Assembly (NCBI GenBank): GCA_029531795.1
Contig: JAPEIS010000005.1
Coordinates: 2,788,001 to 2,852,000, forward strand
DNA: 64,000 nucleotides
DNA from: Sclerotinia nivalis
Taxonomy: Eukaryota; Ascomycota; Leotiomycetes; Helotiales; Sclerotiniaceae
Direction of reading: 5' to 3'
The position numbers were made by a program, and so were the translations under genes. The notes below the pieces were generated by a model. It was not told the DNA's origin. It was given only the letters and a program-made list of their open reading frames with translations, and made no database searches. Each line of letters starts with the position of its first letter. Position 1 is the stretch's first letter. Of the stretch, positions 13,125-23,517 are shown in pieces.

Positions 13125-13337
13125 TGTCACGGGGTCCCCGTATATGGTATACGGAGACCGCTCGGGTTCCGACCCATAGGAGTCGGACCTCGGATAAATG
13201 TAGGCTAACCCCGATCGGGGCTAGCGCTACATATAAATGTATTTAAGGAACCGTTCCTTTTATAAAAATGTAGCTCTTCGAATTATATCTTATTAATAAA
13301 AGTGATTCCTGTTGTCCTGTCTGTTGCCTCTGTGATA
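13125..13337 (+). repeat. 5' LTR
   Basis: Begins TGTCACGGGG and ends GTGATA (an original TG...CA pair would need the last CA changed to TA). It contains GGGGTCCCC and TATGGTATACGG near the start and an AATAAA-like polyadenylation signal about 40 bp before the end. It differs from the 3' LTR at 20 positions, all transitions, by my hand alignment. Confidence 0.93.
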
Positions 13338-13603
13338 CTACGTAGCTTTTATCTATCTGTACCAACACTTCTACGATATCGTTTTGTCCATACCCATCTA
13401 ACCAGCCCGGCTCCCTTGAAGAATTCGCTACTATTGTAGTTAACGATATCGCGATTTGATATCATTATCTTACCTCCCTTTACGATTATAGTATAAGAAT
13501 AGAGGTAGAAGTAACTGATTTGCAATTTACAATTCAAAAGTTTATTCTCGATCTGCAAATCGAGAAAACCATATTCATACAATAGAAGGAGAAGAACGAT
13601 GGG

Positions 13604-14560
13604 TTGATTATCTATCTGATTCAACTTCATTTCGTCCCTGTTGCTTTGCTTGTTTCAATCGATTCTTCGCCCCTGATATTTGTTACAACCCCGGCTACCG
13701 CTTCTGTTCTATCGAAGCCTCAATTGAATAAAAAAGTATTTGATTCTGTATCGTTTGATAGAACGAAAATCGATTTTGATCGATTTGTCGATCAAATACA
13801 GAATAAAATGTATACCAATTCCGATCGCTTTACTTCCTCACATTCCTGCTTGACTTATATAACTAAAAGATTAACTGGATCCGCTGTTACACAAATTCGA
13901 TTATATAATATCAAAGAGCAATTTGTTAAACTTATTGATTATAAGGATTTATTGCAAATACTAGAAAGAGCTTATAGAAACCAGAACAAGCAAACCGAGA
14001 CCCAGAAACTCTTGATCAATCTGAAACAGAGGAACCAACCATTTCATGTTTTCTATATTGAATTCCAGAGACTAATATTGGAAGCCGGGATGGTCGACGA
14101 CAATAGTACCCTGATTATTCTATTAGAACAAGCTCTATCGAGCAAACTGAAGAATCAGATTGTTACTACTGAACCATCTACAAATAACGTCGATGCATTC
14201 GCTACTTTCATATAGACATTAGAAAATCGTTATCTATACCTGATAGGACCGACCAATTCCGATCGCAACCCAATTGTCCTATCGCTCTGTACTAGTCTGA
14301 ATCCTATTAACTGTACTCCTGTTCCGTTCCTGAATACTATTACCCAACCTATTACTCCTGTTACGATTATGCCTATTAGAAACTCAATGGATCTTAGTTC
14401 CCAAAGATATACTAATAGACACAAACAAAGGGAATGCTTTTATTGTAAATCGATCGATCACCGTATAAAAGATTACCCGTTCTCAGATAATCGTTTCGTG
14501 CAAGCTAGAGTTAGCCTTACCAATCCTGCTCTGTTATCCTCTATTTCGTTTTCCGTTTAG
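13604..14560 (+). pseudogene. Gag pseudogene of the Ty3/gypsy element
   Basis: One frame runs from about 13604 to 14560 with a single internal TAG at 14213-14215. The first part carries features of retrotransposon gag, such as QILERAYRNQN and FYIEFQRLILEA. The second part ends in a zinc knuckle whose pattern is broken: C-x2-C-x4-H is present, but the final Cys position is Tyr (ECFYCKSIDHRIKDYPF). The true start is unclear; the open frame before about 13670 may be leader. Gag and pol frames differ by one position. Confidence 0.8.
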
Positions 14561-14739
14561 ATTCAACTGTATGTTATATTACTATACAATCTGTCCCCTC
14601 CCGACTCTCCGAATTCGGGAAACGGAATCCGTTTGGTATAAATCGTTGTCAAACGAAAATCTTGTGTATACTATATTTGTCTACCATTGCAATTCAAGGT
14701 TTATTTTTCGTTGAAGAAACAAGCAATTGAGTAAATCTG

Positions 14740-17091
14740 ATGATATTGTTTGTTATTGTTTTATTGATGTTTGATCGATTTTGTTCTACTTACATTATAA
14801 TGGATAGCGGATGCGAAGGATATGTTTTCGCGGATCGAAATTGGGTGGAAGTTATCAAACTCTCAATATATAAATTATTTGTCCTGTTTGAAGTTATTGA
14901 ATTCGATGGAAAAATACTGCTCGAAAATCGAATGGATTGTTATATTCTAGTCGATCTGCAAATCAACGATCATTATAAGAAAAAATCGAAAATCTATATT
15001 ACTAAACTAATTTATTATCTAATTGTTTTAGAGTTGATCTGGTTAAAGAAGCACGATCCCTATATCGGATTTGTATTCAATATCTTTCGTTTCGATAACG
15101 AGTTTTGCCGGAAGTCCTGTAATATGCCTATACAATTATCGAGTATTCGAACCCTATCCGATATCCCTATCAAAGTCTGTTCTGTTTATTTATCGCTTCG
15201 TTTTGAAGCACTAAAGAAAAGAGATATAGCAAATGTTTCAATCCGAACTTACTCGATATATACTTGTCAAGGTTACAAGATGTTTCAAGTTAGTATCGAT
15301 TTGATAGATCGAATCCTGAAGGAAAAAAAAGACCCTGCTCTCAAAGATTTGTTTGTTGAATTCTATTTGTAAATCGATATATTTTCTTTATATAATATTG
15401 ATAAATTACCTTCGTATTACTCATACAATCATGATATCCGATTATAAGATGGAGCTAAGCTATCGTTTGGAGTTCTGTATTCAATATCTTGGGACGAATT
15501 GAAAGCTTTACAAGAATGGTTAAGGGAAAACCTAGCAAAAGAATTCATCCGATCGAGTTCTTCCGCTTTTGTTTCGTCTGTTTTATTTGTTAAAAAATCT
15601 AATAGTGATCTTCGATTCTATATAGATTATTATACATTGAATAATCTATCTATGAAAGATCAATACCCATTGTCTTTAATCAAAGAATCCTTGAATAATC
15701 TGAAAGGGATAAAATATTTTACAAAAATAGATATCATCTCGACCTTCAATAATATCCGAATCAAAAAAGAACAAGAATACCTAACTACATTCTGTATCCG
15801 ATTCGGTCTATTCAAAACCTTGATTATACCATTCGGACTGATTGGAGTTTCAACAACGTTCCAACGATTTATCAACAATACTCTAAAAGAATATCTGGAT
15901 ATATTCTGCACTATTTATCTAGATAATATTCTGATTTATAGCAAGACCCGTTCTGAATATATAAAGCATATACAAAAGATACTAGACGTTTTACGGAAAA
16001 CCGAATTGTATATCAATTTATCGAAATGCGAATTCCTGAAACCTGAAACGAAATTCCTGGGTCTAATTGTAGACCGAAAGGGGATCCGAATAAATCCAAC
16101 CAAAATTAAAACAATAATTGATTGGAAAACATTAAAGAATTTAACGGATATACAAATGTTTATAAAGTTTAACAATTTCTATCGATGCTTTATTCGCGAT
16201 TTCTCTTCGATTATTCGTTCGATAGTAAACCTAATCAAGAAGAATGTAACCTTCCAATAGAATCCTGATTATGAAAAATCGTTCTCGAATCTGAAAGCTA
16301 CATTTACAGCAGCACCTGTATTAGCCTCTTTCGATTGAAAGAAGAATGTAATCCTAAAAACAGATACATCGGATTATATATCTGCTGGAGTCCTTTCCCA
16401 ATACGATAACGATAGGATTCTAAAACCTATTGTATATTTTTCAAAGAAACATTCGATTACAAAATATAACTACAAGATTTATAATAAAGAATTACTAGCA
16501 ATTATTCACTATTTCGAAGAATAGTAACCCAAATTAAAAAGTACTTTTTCCTCGATCAAAATCATCACAAACTATAAGAATCTAGAATACTTTACAACAA
16601 CAAAACTATTGAATTATCATCAAATCCACTGATCTGAATTTCTATCCCATTTCAATTTCAAGATTACATATCATCCCGGAAAACAAGAAGCGAAACTCGA
16701 TACTTTGATCAAAAGATCAAAGGATTTACCTAAAAAGGAAAATGAACACCTTCTTTATCAAAATCAAACTATTCTGAAAACCGAAAATCTAGATACAGAT
16801 CTATTTCCTATTGTTAAACCAAAAAAGAAAATCCATTTCGCGATTACAACCCATAACCAAACCCGTATCGATACCCCATCGTCTGTCCACAATTCCGAAT
16901 CATCTATTTGCAAATCTAGATTACCTGTTTATGAATCTGAACCACCTACGATACCCGATAATCTAATCCCTATCCAATTGTCTGAATCTATACAATTGGA
17001 ACCCCCTAAAGAATTGAAACCCCTATTCACTGAAACTTACCTATTCAACTCACTTCCATTATCGATCTTAAAAGCTTTAAAAAAGAATACT
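14740..17091 (+). pseudogene. Pol pseudogene: protease, RT, RNase H, no integrase
   Basis: A single frame can be followed from 14740 to the 3' LTR through stops at 15370, 15445, 16258, 16336, 16522, 16525 and 16630. The protease part has an IIMDSGCEG active-site-like segment. Reverse transcriptase spans about 15500-16200, with FTKIDI, IPFGL and the catalytic YLDN box at 15916-15927, where the second Asp is Asn (AAT at 15925). RNase H follows ([27 protein letters not shown]), then YHPGKQEAKLDTL. No HHCC zinc finger or DDE core of an integrase is present. Several stops sit where these families usually have Trp (TGG to TGA/TAG), as expected for G-to-A damage. Confidence 0.88.
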
Positions 17092-17304
17092 TGTCACGGG
17101 GTCCCCGTATATGGTATACGGAGACCGCTCGGGTTCCGACCCGTAGGAGTCGGACCTCGGATAAGTGTAGGCTAGCCCTGGTCGGGGCTAGCGCTACACA
17201 TAAATGTGTTTAAGAAACCGTTCCTTCTATAGAAACGTAGCTCTTCGAGCTACGTCTTATCAATAAAAGTGATTTCTGTTATCCTGTCTGCTGCCTCCGT
17301 GATA
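17092..17304 (+). repeat. 3' LTR
   Basis: Same length and ends as the 5' LTR. It is the more GC-rich, probably less mutated copy. An A/G-rich stretch (AAAAAAGAATACT) sits directly before it, in the position of a polypurine tract. Confidence 0.93.
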
Positions 17305-17316
17305 CTTTTAGCTATA

Positions 17317-17376
17317 ATGTGGTTTATCAGTGGGTCGGCCATATCAGTGGGTCGGCTACTTTTACCTCGAATTATT
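17317..17376. repeat. Left TIR of the pogo-type element
   Basis: Starts ATGTGGTTTATCAGTGGG and ends at AATTATT; it is the reverse complement of 19259-19318 except for a few transitions. It carries an internal duplicated GTGGGTCGG unit, a possible pair of transposase binding sites. Confidence 0.9.
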
Positions 17377-17426
17377 GATTTAAAGCTATATTATTCAACA
17401 AAAACTAAATCAATTGATTGAAACTA

Positions 17427-19107
17427 TTAAGAATCTAATAATCTAGGATCAATTATACTATTTTGACAAGTTCTTGAATTGTGATCAGTCTTTCTATATT
17501 TATTATAGTATCGATTAGAAGATGCTTCTCTATTAGAATTCCCTTTATTTTGATGCTCATTGTATTGAATCTGAATATCAATTTCTTGTTGAGATAATAT
17601 ATCTTCAGTTTTTTGTTCAGTAAGTACTCTTTTATTGTGTAATTGAATCTTTTTAGTATATCGATGTTTGCTTAATGTTATTGTTGGGAAGACAGGGGAT
17701 AACAACGGTATTCAAATTAGATGAATAATATTGTATTGTATGATGAGTTGTATCTCTTCTAAGGTCCTCTCCGTACGGAGAGGTTATATATCAAGGTGGG
17801 GTAACAACACGTGACCATGTTCCGACAGTTATATTTGCTTTCCGAAGTATACGATTCTTTGTACTTAAAAGAGTATTCTTATGGGTTAATCTTTCTGTGC
17901 CTTTAACTAGAGCTAATACAGTCTCGAATATAGGTATAGGGAAGTTTGATTGATAACGAACCATTCGAGATTTTACTAAAATCGATTGTGAAAGAGTTTC
18001 AATTGGATTGTGAAGTATTTGAGAGATCCAAGAATCTAGATCGATGAGTGGAAGGATAGGTATACAAATCCGAATATCTAATTTTGAGAATATAGTTTGA
18101 GGATCAAATAGTATTAGATCTGTTTCTCAGAAATCAGCTTTTATATTCTGAGTTGTGATTGATTATTGATATATAGTTTTAAAAGCTATAAAGAATTCAA
18201 CTTTAGTGATATAATTGATATAAGCTTTAATAAATCCATCAATTTGACAATTATATATTTGTTTCAATACACCAAAACAGCCAACATCAAATGGTTGAAT
18301 TAAATGATTTGAATACGATGGTAATCTTATGCATATAATATTATTTGCCTTGCAATATGATTGAAAAGGTATCGATTCGTGACTTTCGTACCCATCTAGT
18401 ACTAGCATTCGATATTTGCCCTTTGTTCGATGAATTGTATGCTTATCGAAATACTTTATCCATTCCAATCCCGTCTCATTATTCGTCCATTCATTGGAAG
18501 TAGATTTAATAACCCAATCTGCAGGAAAACCGTTTTCCGTATACCAATTAGAAAGGTGATATTGCCCTTGAACCACCAGAAATGAAAATATAATTTCCCC
18601 CTCACTATTACCACATATAATCGCTATAGCCCACTCTCTATTGCCTAATTGTATTACCTTACTTCTGCCATTCCGTTCAGCACTAGTTACAACCATTCCG
18701 GGACATATTATACCTATTATAAAGCCAGTTTCATCGAAGTTGTAGAAATCACAATCCAAGATACCATATTTCGCCCACATATTCAATACCAATTGAAACC
18801 ACTCTCCAATAAACTTAAGATCCTCACAAAGAGTTCTTTGGAAATCATAAATACAACTAAAACACATCTTTAATTCTGTACATCATTATATAAAACGATA
18901 AACCCAAAACTTTCCAACCTTCTTCGCACCCCACATTTCGAATATATAATTTGCCATATCTTCAACACCATTTAATTTAAATGAAAATCCTTTATAATCC
19001 ATATCAAATATATATTGAATAAATACTTCCTCTTCTAATTCAATCAAATTATAACTTTTTGATCGAATTTCAACCATACTAGATTTACCTCGAATTCTAT
19101 CACCCAA
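17427..19107 (-). pseudogene. Decayed pogo/Fot1-type transposase
   Basis: The reading starts at about 19107 and is interrupted by adjoining stops TAA-TGA at 18888-18883. It continues open from 18867 to 18163 and resumes in the same frame past stops at 18163, 18127 and 17791. A frame change then leads to the C-terminal part, 17705-17427. The catalytic region shows three Asp boxes: YNFDETGF, MLVLDGYESHES and LIQPFDVGCFGVLKQIY, all with Asp retained. The N-terminal part resembles the CENP-B/Tc5-like DNA-binding region. The tail has a KTDHNSRTC motif like the GHNARTC knuckle of related transposases. The stops fit C-to-T damage in CAA and CGA codons. Confidence 0.88.
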
Positions 19108-19258
19108 TATAGATCAAGGTACATAATAGGATTAAGCTGCCTTTCGAATTGTTAATTTTTTATTTGATTCAATAGCCTGAATAGCTAAGATTATATATAC
19201 TTCTTTAGAATGAATTTCCATAATTGATAATGAAGAAAACGCGTATTAAGTGTAGACT

Positions 19259-19318
19259 AATAATTCGAGGTAAAAGTGGCCGACCCACTGATATGGCCGA
19301 CCCACTAATAAACCACGT
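19259..19318. repeat. Right TIR of the pogo-type element
   Basis: Ends AATAAACCACGT followed by the TA duplication. It keeps ACGT at the tip, where the left arm has ATGT. Confidence 0.9.
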
Positions 19319-20741
19319 TATTATATAATCTATATATCCATATGTTGAAGTGGATGGGTTCCAGTGGTGCAGGGGGAACTAGGCCCAATTAGTATTAGTA
19401 GAGCTCTGATATATATCAGAGCTCATATATCAGAGCTCTTCATTCCGTAGATCCTTTCCTCTTTAGTTAATTGATTACCGTCTGAATGCCCTCATATTCT
19501 AGCTCTTATGCTTCCCGTCATTCCTGTGAAGAGTCATTCTTTTAAACGCTGTACATATATACATATATTGTGACGCAAATGCCATAAAAGAGCTTCAATT
19601 GTTCCTTAGATCTATAGCTGACGATCGAAAGATCGGTGATCCTGAATGTGAGGCACAGGCACATGACTGGTCACGAGCGCTAGCCGCTCGTGGTCCGATT
19701 AGTACGATCGGTATATCCGAACCGTGATGATGATCTGATTATGAGAATATATATCTAGTATGTTCAAGAGATTTTGAGGATGGAAGATGGAAGATGGAAG
19801 ATGGAGATGGAGATGGAGATGGGGTGAGGAGAGGAGAATAGTATGAGGTTATGGCTTCGAAGTATAGTGTTTGAATACTCGAGTAGGGATGTTGTAATTG
19901 AAGAGCTATACATGAGATGGGATGGGATATTTTTAGGATATCGTAAATAGTATATTGAGGTTTTGGGTTAATGTAATGAAATGAATGGGAATGGGAATGA
20001 GGAGATGTGAGTACTGGTGAGGAGAAGGACGGAAATGAAGACTAGGTGGGTGGGTGTGATTTTGCGATAGTGTATTTATTAGAGATATGGCGAAGCTGAC
20101 TGTCGATAAGATGGGGAAAATTCTAGGGCTTTGGGCTTGGAGTTTATGAAATAGAAGGTTGGGGATGAAGATCTCAATCTCAGCAAGTATCACTGCAGAA
20201 ATGTAATGCGACTACATTTCCTTGTTACAAATCGATGCTTGGTATATGTGTGGTTGATGCTATTGATGTATTATCTACTCGTAATTCTTGAGAACTTAAT
20301 TTTCTATCTGCGATGTTTGTGATATTGGTTAAGGAGTGTTTTAATTCGGGAATCAAATATCACAAATATAATATCTTTCGAAAGGAAAATATGCCAGCTT
20401 CCAGTTCATTTAGTATGCAACTACGGAGTATAGATCGATTGATCATACTATGAGAATATGAGAATTCTGGCACTTACCGGTTTCTATCCTTCAGACCGGA
20501 TATCAGTGTCATCTCAATAATACCTTCTATAATGTCAACTCGAAAAAGGCCTAAGGGAATTGTTATGTATATGGACATCAAACATTCAGCGATCTACTTA
20601 TGGATGGATATCAATCGTTTTAACATCTGGAATACAGACAGAAAAGATTTGAAATGGTTGAATGGATGGATATGAGCCTGCTAGATGGAATCGAATGTAA
20701 ATAAACAGCTGAAGAAACTGAAGAAACTACTGAAGATACCT
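19319..20741. other. Intergenic flank of the transposon block
   Basis: No gene seen. It holds an inverted-repeat cluster of GAGCTCTGATAT arms at 19401-19438, a GATGGA/GGAAGAT purine repeat at about 19779-19822, and a patch at 19620-19740 with several GATCGG/CGAGCG inverted motifs that may be an old transposon end. Confidence 0.5.
19401..19438. repeat. 24-bp perfect palindrome plus a third half-arm
   Basis: 19401-19424 equals its own reverse complement (arms GAGCTCTGATAT). A third arm, ATATATCAGAGCTC, follows at 19425-19438, so two alternative hairpins are possible. It lies about 80 bp outside the pogo-type element. Confidence 0.85.
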
Positions 20742-20803
20742 TTACCTTCTCGGAGTATTTTTAGATCATGAATTGAGAATGCTATGATACGAGTCCTTCA
20801 TTG
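20742..20803 (-). repeat. Left arm of a 62-bp inverted repeat
   Basis: Its reverse complement matches 21168-21229 at 59 of 62 positions; all three differences are A/G. Read in the sense of the small gene at 21075, this arm has TGA in place of TGG, CTA for CTG and ATA for ATG, so it is a non-coding, decayed copy of that exon. Confidence 0.9.
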
Positions 20804-21074
20804 TATATTGGGGTGATGATTGTGAAGAACTTGAGATTGTTTTGTTGTAGCATACCACGCGTGTTCTTTTGAATGAACAGTTCACATTTCCATCAACCTC
20901 ATTCAGTATTGCATCCCTCACCATCGATCTGATAATCTATGGTGCGAAGCTTTTGATGAGCTTTTAATCCCATCAAAACACAGTCCAAACTGCAGAATCA
21001 AGCTCATCGTCAGTCACCATTCAATCACAAAAATATTCTTCTTCAAGCTCCAGCTAAAAGCCAGGTAAAACTCA

Positions 21075-21341
21075 ATGAAAAAAAGTAAAAAACCCGAAGG
21101 ATGCAATCAAAAATTCCCCCGATGGGGACCCCGAAGGATACCCAATGATTCTCGTCGCCCCGATGTGCAATGGAGGACTCGTATCATAGCATTCTCAATT
21201 CATGATCTGAAAATGCTCCGAGAAGGTAAGTATGAAGAGAAAGAAAAGGAGAAGAAGAGTGAGGCGACCGAAAGGGTTCTTATATAGATAATTGGGATCG
21301 GTCTGTGCGCGCTAGGAAAGAGGCCAGTTGGTGCAAATAGG
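21075..21341 (+). CDS. Possible small basic protein, 2 exons, 67 aa
   Basis: Exon 1 (21075-21225) starts MKKSKKPEGCNQKFPRWGPR and ends at a strong donor, GAAG/GTAAGTA. A 63-nt intron (21226-21288, ending TTATATAG) joins in phase to exon 2 (21289-21341), reading NWDRSVRARKEASWCK and a stop. The product is Lys/Arg-rich with no signal peptide and no family I recognise. Support is the good donor, the phase match and the protein-like composition. Against it: small size, and the presence of a damaged inverted copy of its exon end 364 bp upstream. It may be a real gene or the remnant of a larger one. Confidence 0.35.
21168..21229 (+). repeat. Right arm of a 62-bp inverted repeat
   Basis: This arm covers the last codons of exon 1 and the splice donor of the possible small gene at 21075. 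The spacer to the left arm is 364 bp, so a transcript through both arms could fold into a long stem. Confidence 0.9.
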
Positions 21342-22391
21342 ACAAACTTGTCTTGATTGGGGTTAGTGGAGAAATGTGGCACTTTGATGCGGTGTTGTTG
21401 GAGTGTTTGTGATTATTTTGTTGAATATTTTGAAAATTGTTTGCTCGATCTTTTTGATATGGAGATTGACTTCGAATATTAGCGGAGGGGTTTTATACTT
21501 TCGGTAGTTTTGAATTTACTTGGTGGTGATTGAAATGGGAAAGAGTGACTTCCTCAATCGGGATACGGGGTAGGTAACGCGTCGACTCAACACAACCTCA
21601 CATCAACTGGAAGTACTACATTCTCTTTATATTCATTTATTGATCTTGAAGATCAATGTCTACAATCAAATTTCATTACATTCTCTTCATCGTGCACTTT
21701 TCTTTAATTCTTTTTATCATCATCCCATTATAATTTCAGTACGAAAGTCGATGGTGTTGGCGGTATTGGTGTAACTTCACTTGTACTTGTCAATCTTCAA
21801 TTCCCAACTTTTATTCGCATTGTAATGCCATACACAGCAACATGTTTTGTGCGGGCATTTGATGTGTTATGTGCTTAAAATGCTACGCAATGAGGAGGTC
21901 ATACGACTTCGTTCGTGCTCAGTGGTATTTCTTTCCATACTCAAGTCATCGGAATGGTGTGAGCGCGAAGAAAGGTTGCTTTTTATATTTTCATGAGTTA
22001 GTATTTTCTCTGCAATGTTTTCCTTACATTATATTTTTCTGCTTATGAATCTGGAGCATTATATTGACTCTGATCTAGAGTTTCCCTTGAGTTTTCTTTG
22101 AGTTTTCATCTCCGCCACGAATGAAACAGTTGATGAGGGGTTCGAGGGATTTTGTCGAACTGAGGCTGCGGACGACAAGAAAATTTCACATCCTCTTCAT
22201 GTGGTTAGTTATTCGAGTGTGTGTTGATTCTCTAGTTTATCGCCTATCGAACCAAAATCCTAGTCGAAAAGATACTATGTGTGCCATTGGGTATGACGAG
22301 ACGGCGTCTATTCAAGAGATCCAATGCATCTGTTTTCTCCATCGGACGACTGTCCAAGAAGCACAGTGTTAAATTCAGGCCAGGATGATTT

Positions 22392-22454
22392 GTGAGTTCT
22401 GATTATCCCATACTCCATTGAAAAATCAAATATGCTAACACTTTTGAAGTTCAG
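22392..22454 (+). other. Intron-like unit A of a twin pair
   Basis: 63 nt with donor GTGAGTTCT, branch-like TGCTAAC and acceptor TTCAG. It is followed by TTGCAATGCC...TTTCACATTTGT, which would encode C-N-A...FHIC. It closely resembles the unit at 22665-22726. Confidence 0.5.
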
Positions 22455-22664
22455 GTTGCAATGCCACGAATTACTTTCACATTTGTTTCATTGGCTGTTC
22501 GTTCGAGGTGTGTTGCCAACTCCTGGTTTTTCATCTTCCTTGGTCATGCACATAATTGAATAAGATGTCACTCATTCTCCTGGTCCGAATATGTTCACTG
22601 AAATGTGTGCCTGCATGTCTAGTATCTGCGTAAGGACAATGCTACCCCCAGAGCTGGATAACTC

Positions 22665-22726
22665 GTGAGTTCTAGTTGTCCGACGCCCCTTGAAACAATC
22701 AATAGTGCTAATTTTCTCAACTTCAG
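22665..22726 (+). other. Intron-like unit B of a twin pair
   Basis: 62 nt with donor GTGAGTTCT, branch-like TGCTAAT and acceptor TTCAG. A preceding frame reads MFTEMCACMSSICVRTMLPP, then PELDNS. After splicing it reads CKIKGHCFHICEPR and a stop. The Cys spacing (C-x-C-x5-C ... C-x5-C-x3-C) resembles a small Cys-rich protein; no family is assigned. Confidence 0.45.
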
Positions 22727-23517
22727 GTGCAAGATTAAAGGTCATTGCTTTCACATCTGCGAGCCACGATGATTCAAAAGAACTTGGACTAAATGCAGCA
22801 TGATACACTGCAACTATTGCCCCGATCACAGTTATACAAGCAACTCAATACCACCAATATCCCTGTGGTGAAAAAAATGCTGATGAAGAAGAATCTCACT
22901 GTCGTCCAGCACGACAGTCTTCGCATTTTGCATGGAAAGGTGCTACAGATCTATACCTATTGCTGCACATCGGTAATAGTGGACATTAGGATGATTTTCT
23001 TCCTCAAACCGTTTGAGTTAACAATTGGTGCAGATTTCTTTCTGCAGGAACGTTGCAATTACAAGGTGGTTCAGCGTACATGATGTTGGCTGGAAAGAAG
23101 GAACTCTTTACAGTGAACGAATGGTAAATCGTCGGATGTTACATGCTGTTCAATCACATTCAGACACAATACTCAACCATGTCGCAGAACCCGCAACCGC
23201 ACAGGCTGTGCCGGTTGTTTGATGAAGCATTCCCTGCAGGGATTTGTTTTAACGCTATCGTTCGTGGCCTATAGTTGCTCAACATATACATAACAGGGCT
23301 CAGATAGGACTACTCTACAAGACTTTGTAAGTTTCCATGCTGCATTTCAGGTTAAGCTTACGTGCAGATTGTAAAGCGAGGCTGATGCTCAGATATGGAG
23401 CGTCAAAACAAGTTTTACACTGGAATACAAGACTGCACAAAGTTGCTGTTGAGATCAGACATTGAGTTTTGAACAAGATTGGAGCTTAAAAACCACATTG
23501 CTTGTAAGTCAATGATG

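Larger units (their letters stand above)
13125..17304 (+). mobile_element. Ty3/gypsy LTR retrotransposon, stop-riddled, integrase missing
   Basis: Two directly repeated LTRs (13125-13337 and 17092-17304, both 213 bp) flank gag and pol on the plus strand. Gag carries one in-frame stop. Pol is in a different frame and contains protease, reverse transcriptase and RNase H in that order, with seven in-frame stops but no apparent indel. There is no integrase: after RNase H only about 130 codons remain before the 3' LTR. The whole element is 4.2 kb, short for a full Ty3/gypsy element. The five bases beside each LTR (TTATT before, CTTTT after) are not a perfect duplication. The element is dead in its own coding capacity. 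A DNA transposon begins 12 bp downstream. Confidence 0.93.
17317..19318 (-). mobile_element. pogo/Fot1-type DNA transposon with 60-bp TIRs
   Basis: The element is 2,002 bp. It is bounded by a TA duplication (17315-17316 and 19319-19320) and 60-bp terminal inverted repeats (17317-17376 and 19259-19318). Each repeat contains two direct copies of CAGTGGGTCGGCC-like sequence separated by ATAT; the outermost copy in the right arm reads TAGTGGG. The few arm mismatches I see are transitions. Inside, on the minus strand, lies a decayed transposase with the N-terminal helix-turn-helix region, a DDE core and a C-terminal zinc-knuckle-like tail. TA target choice, size and transposase type all fit the Tc1/mariner superfamily, pogo/Fot1 branch. 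It is not mobile on its own. Confidence 0.92.
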
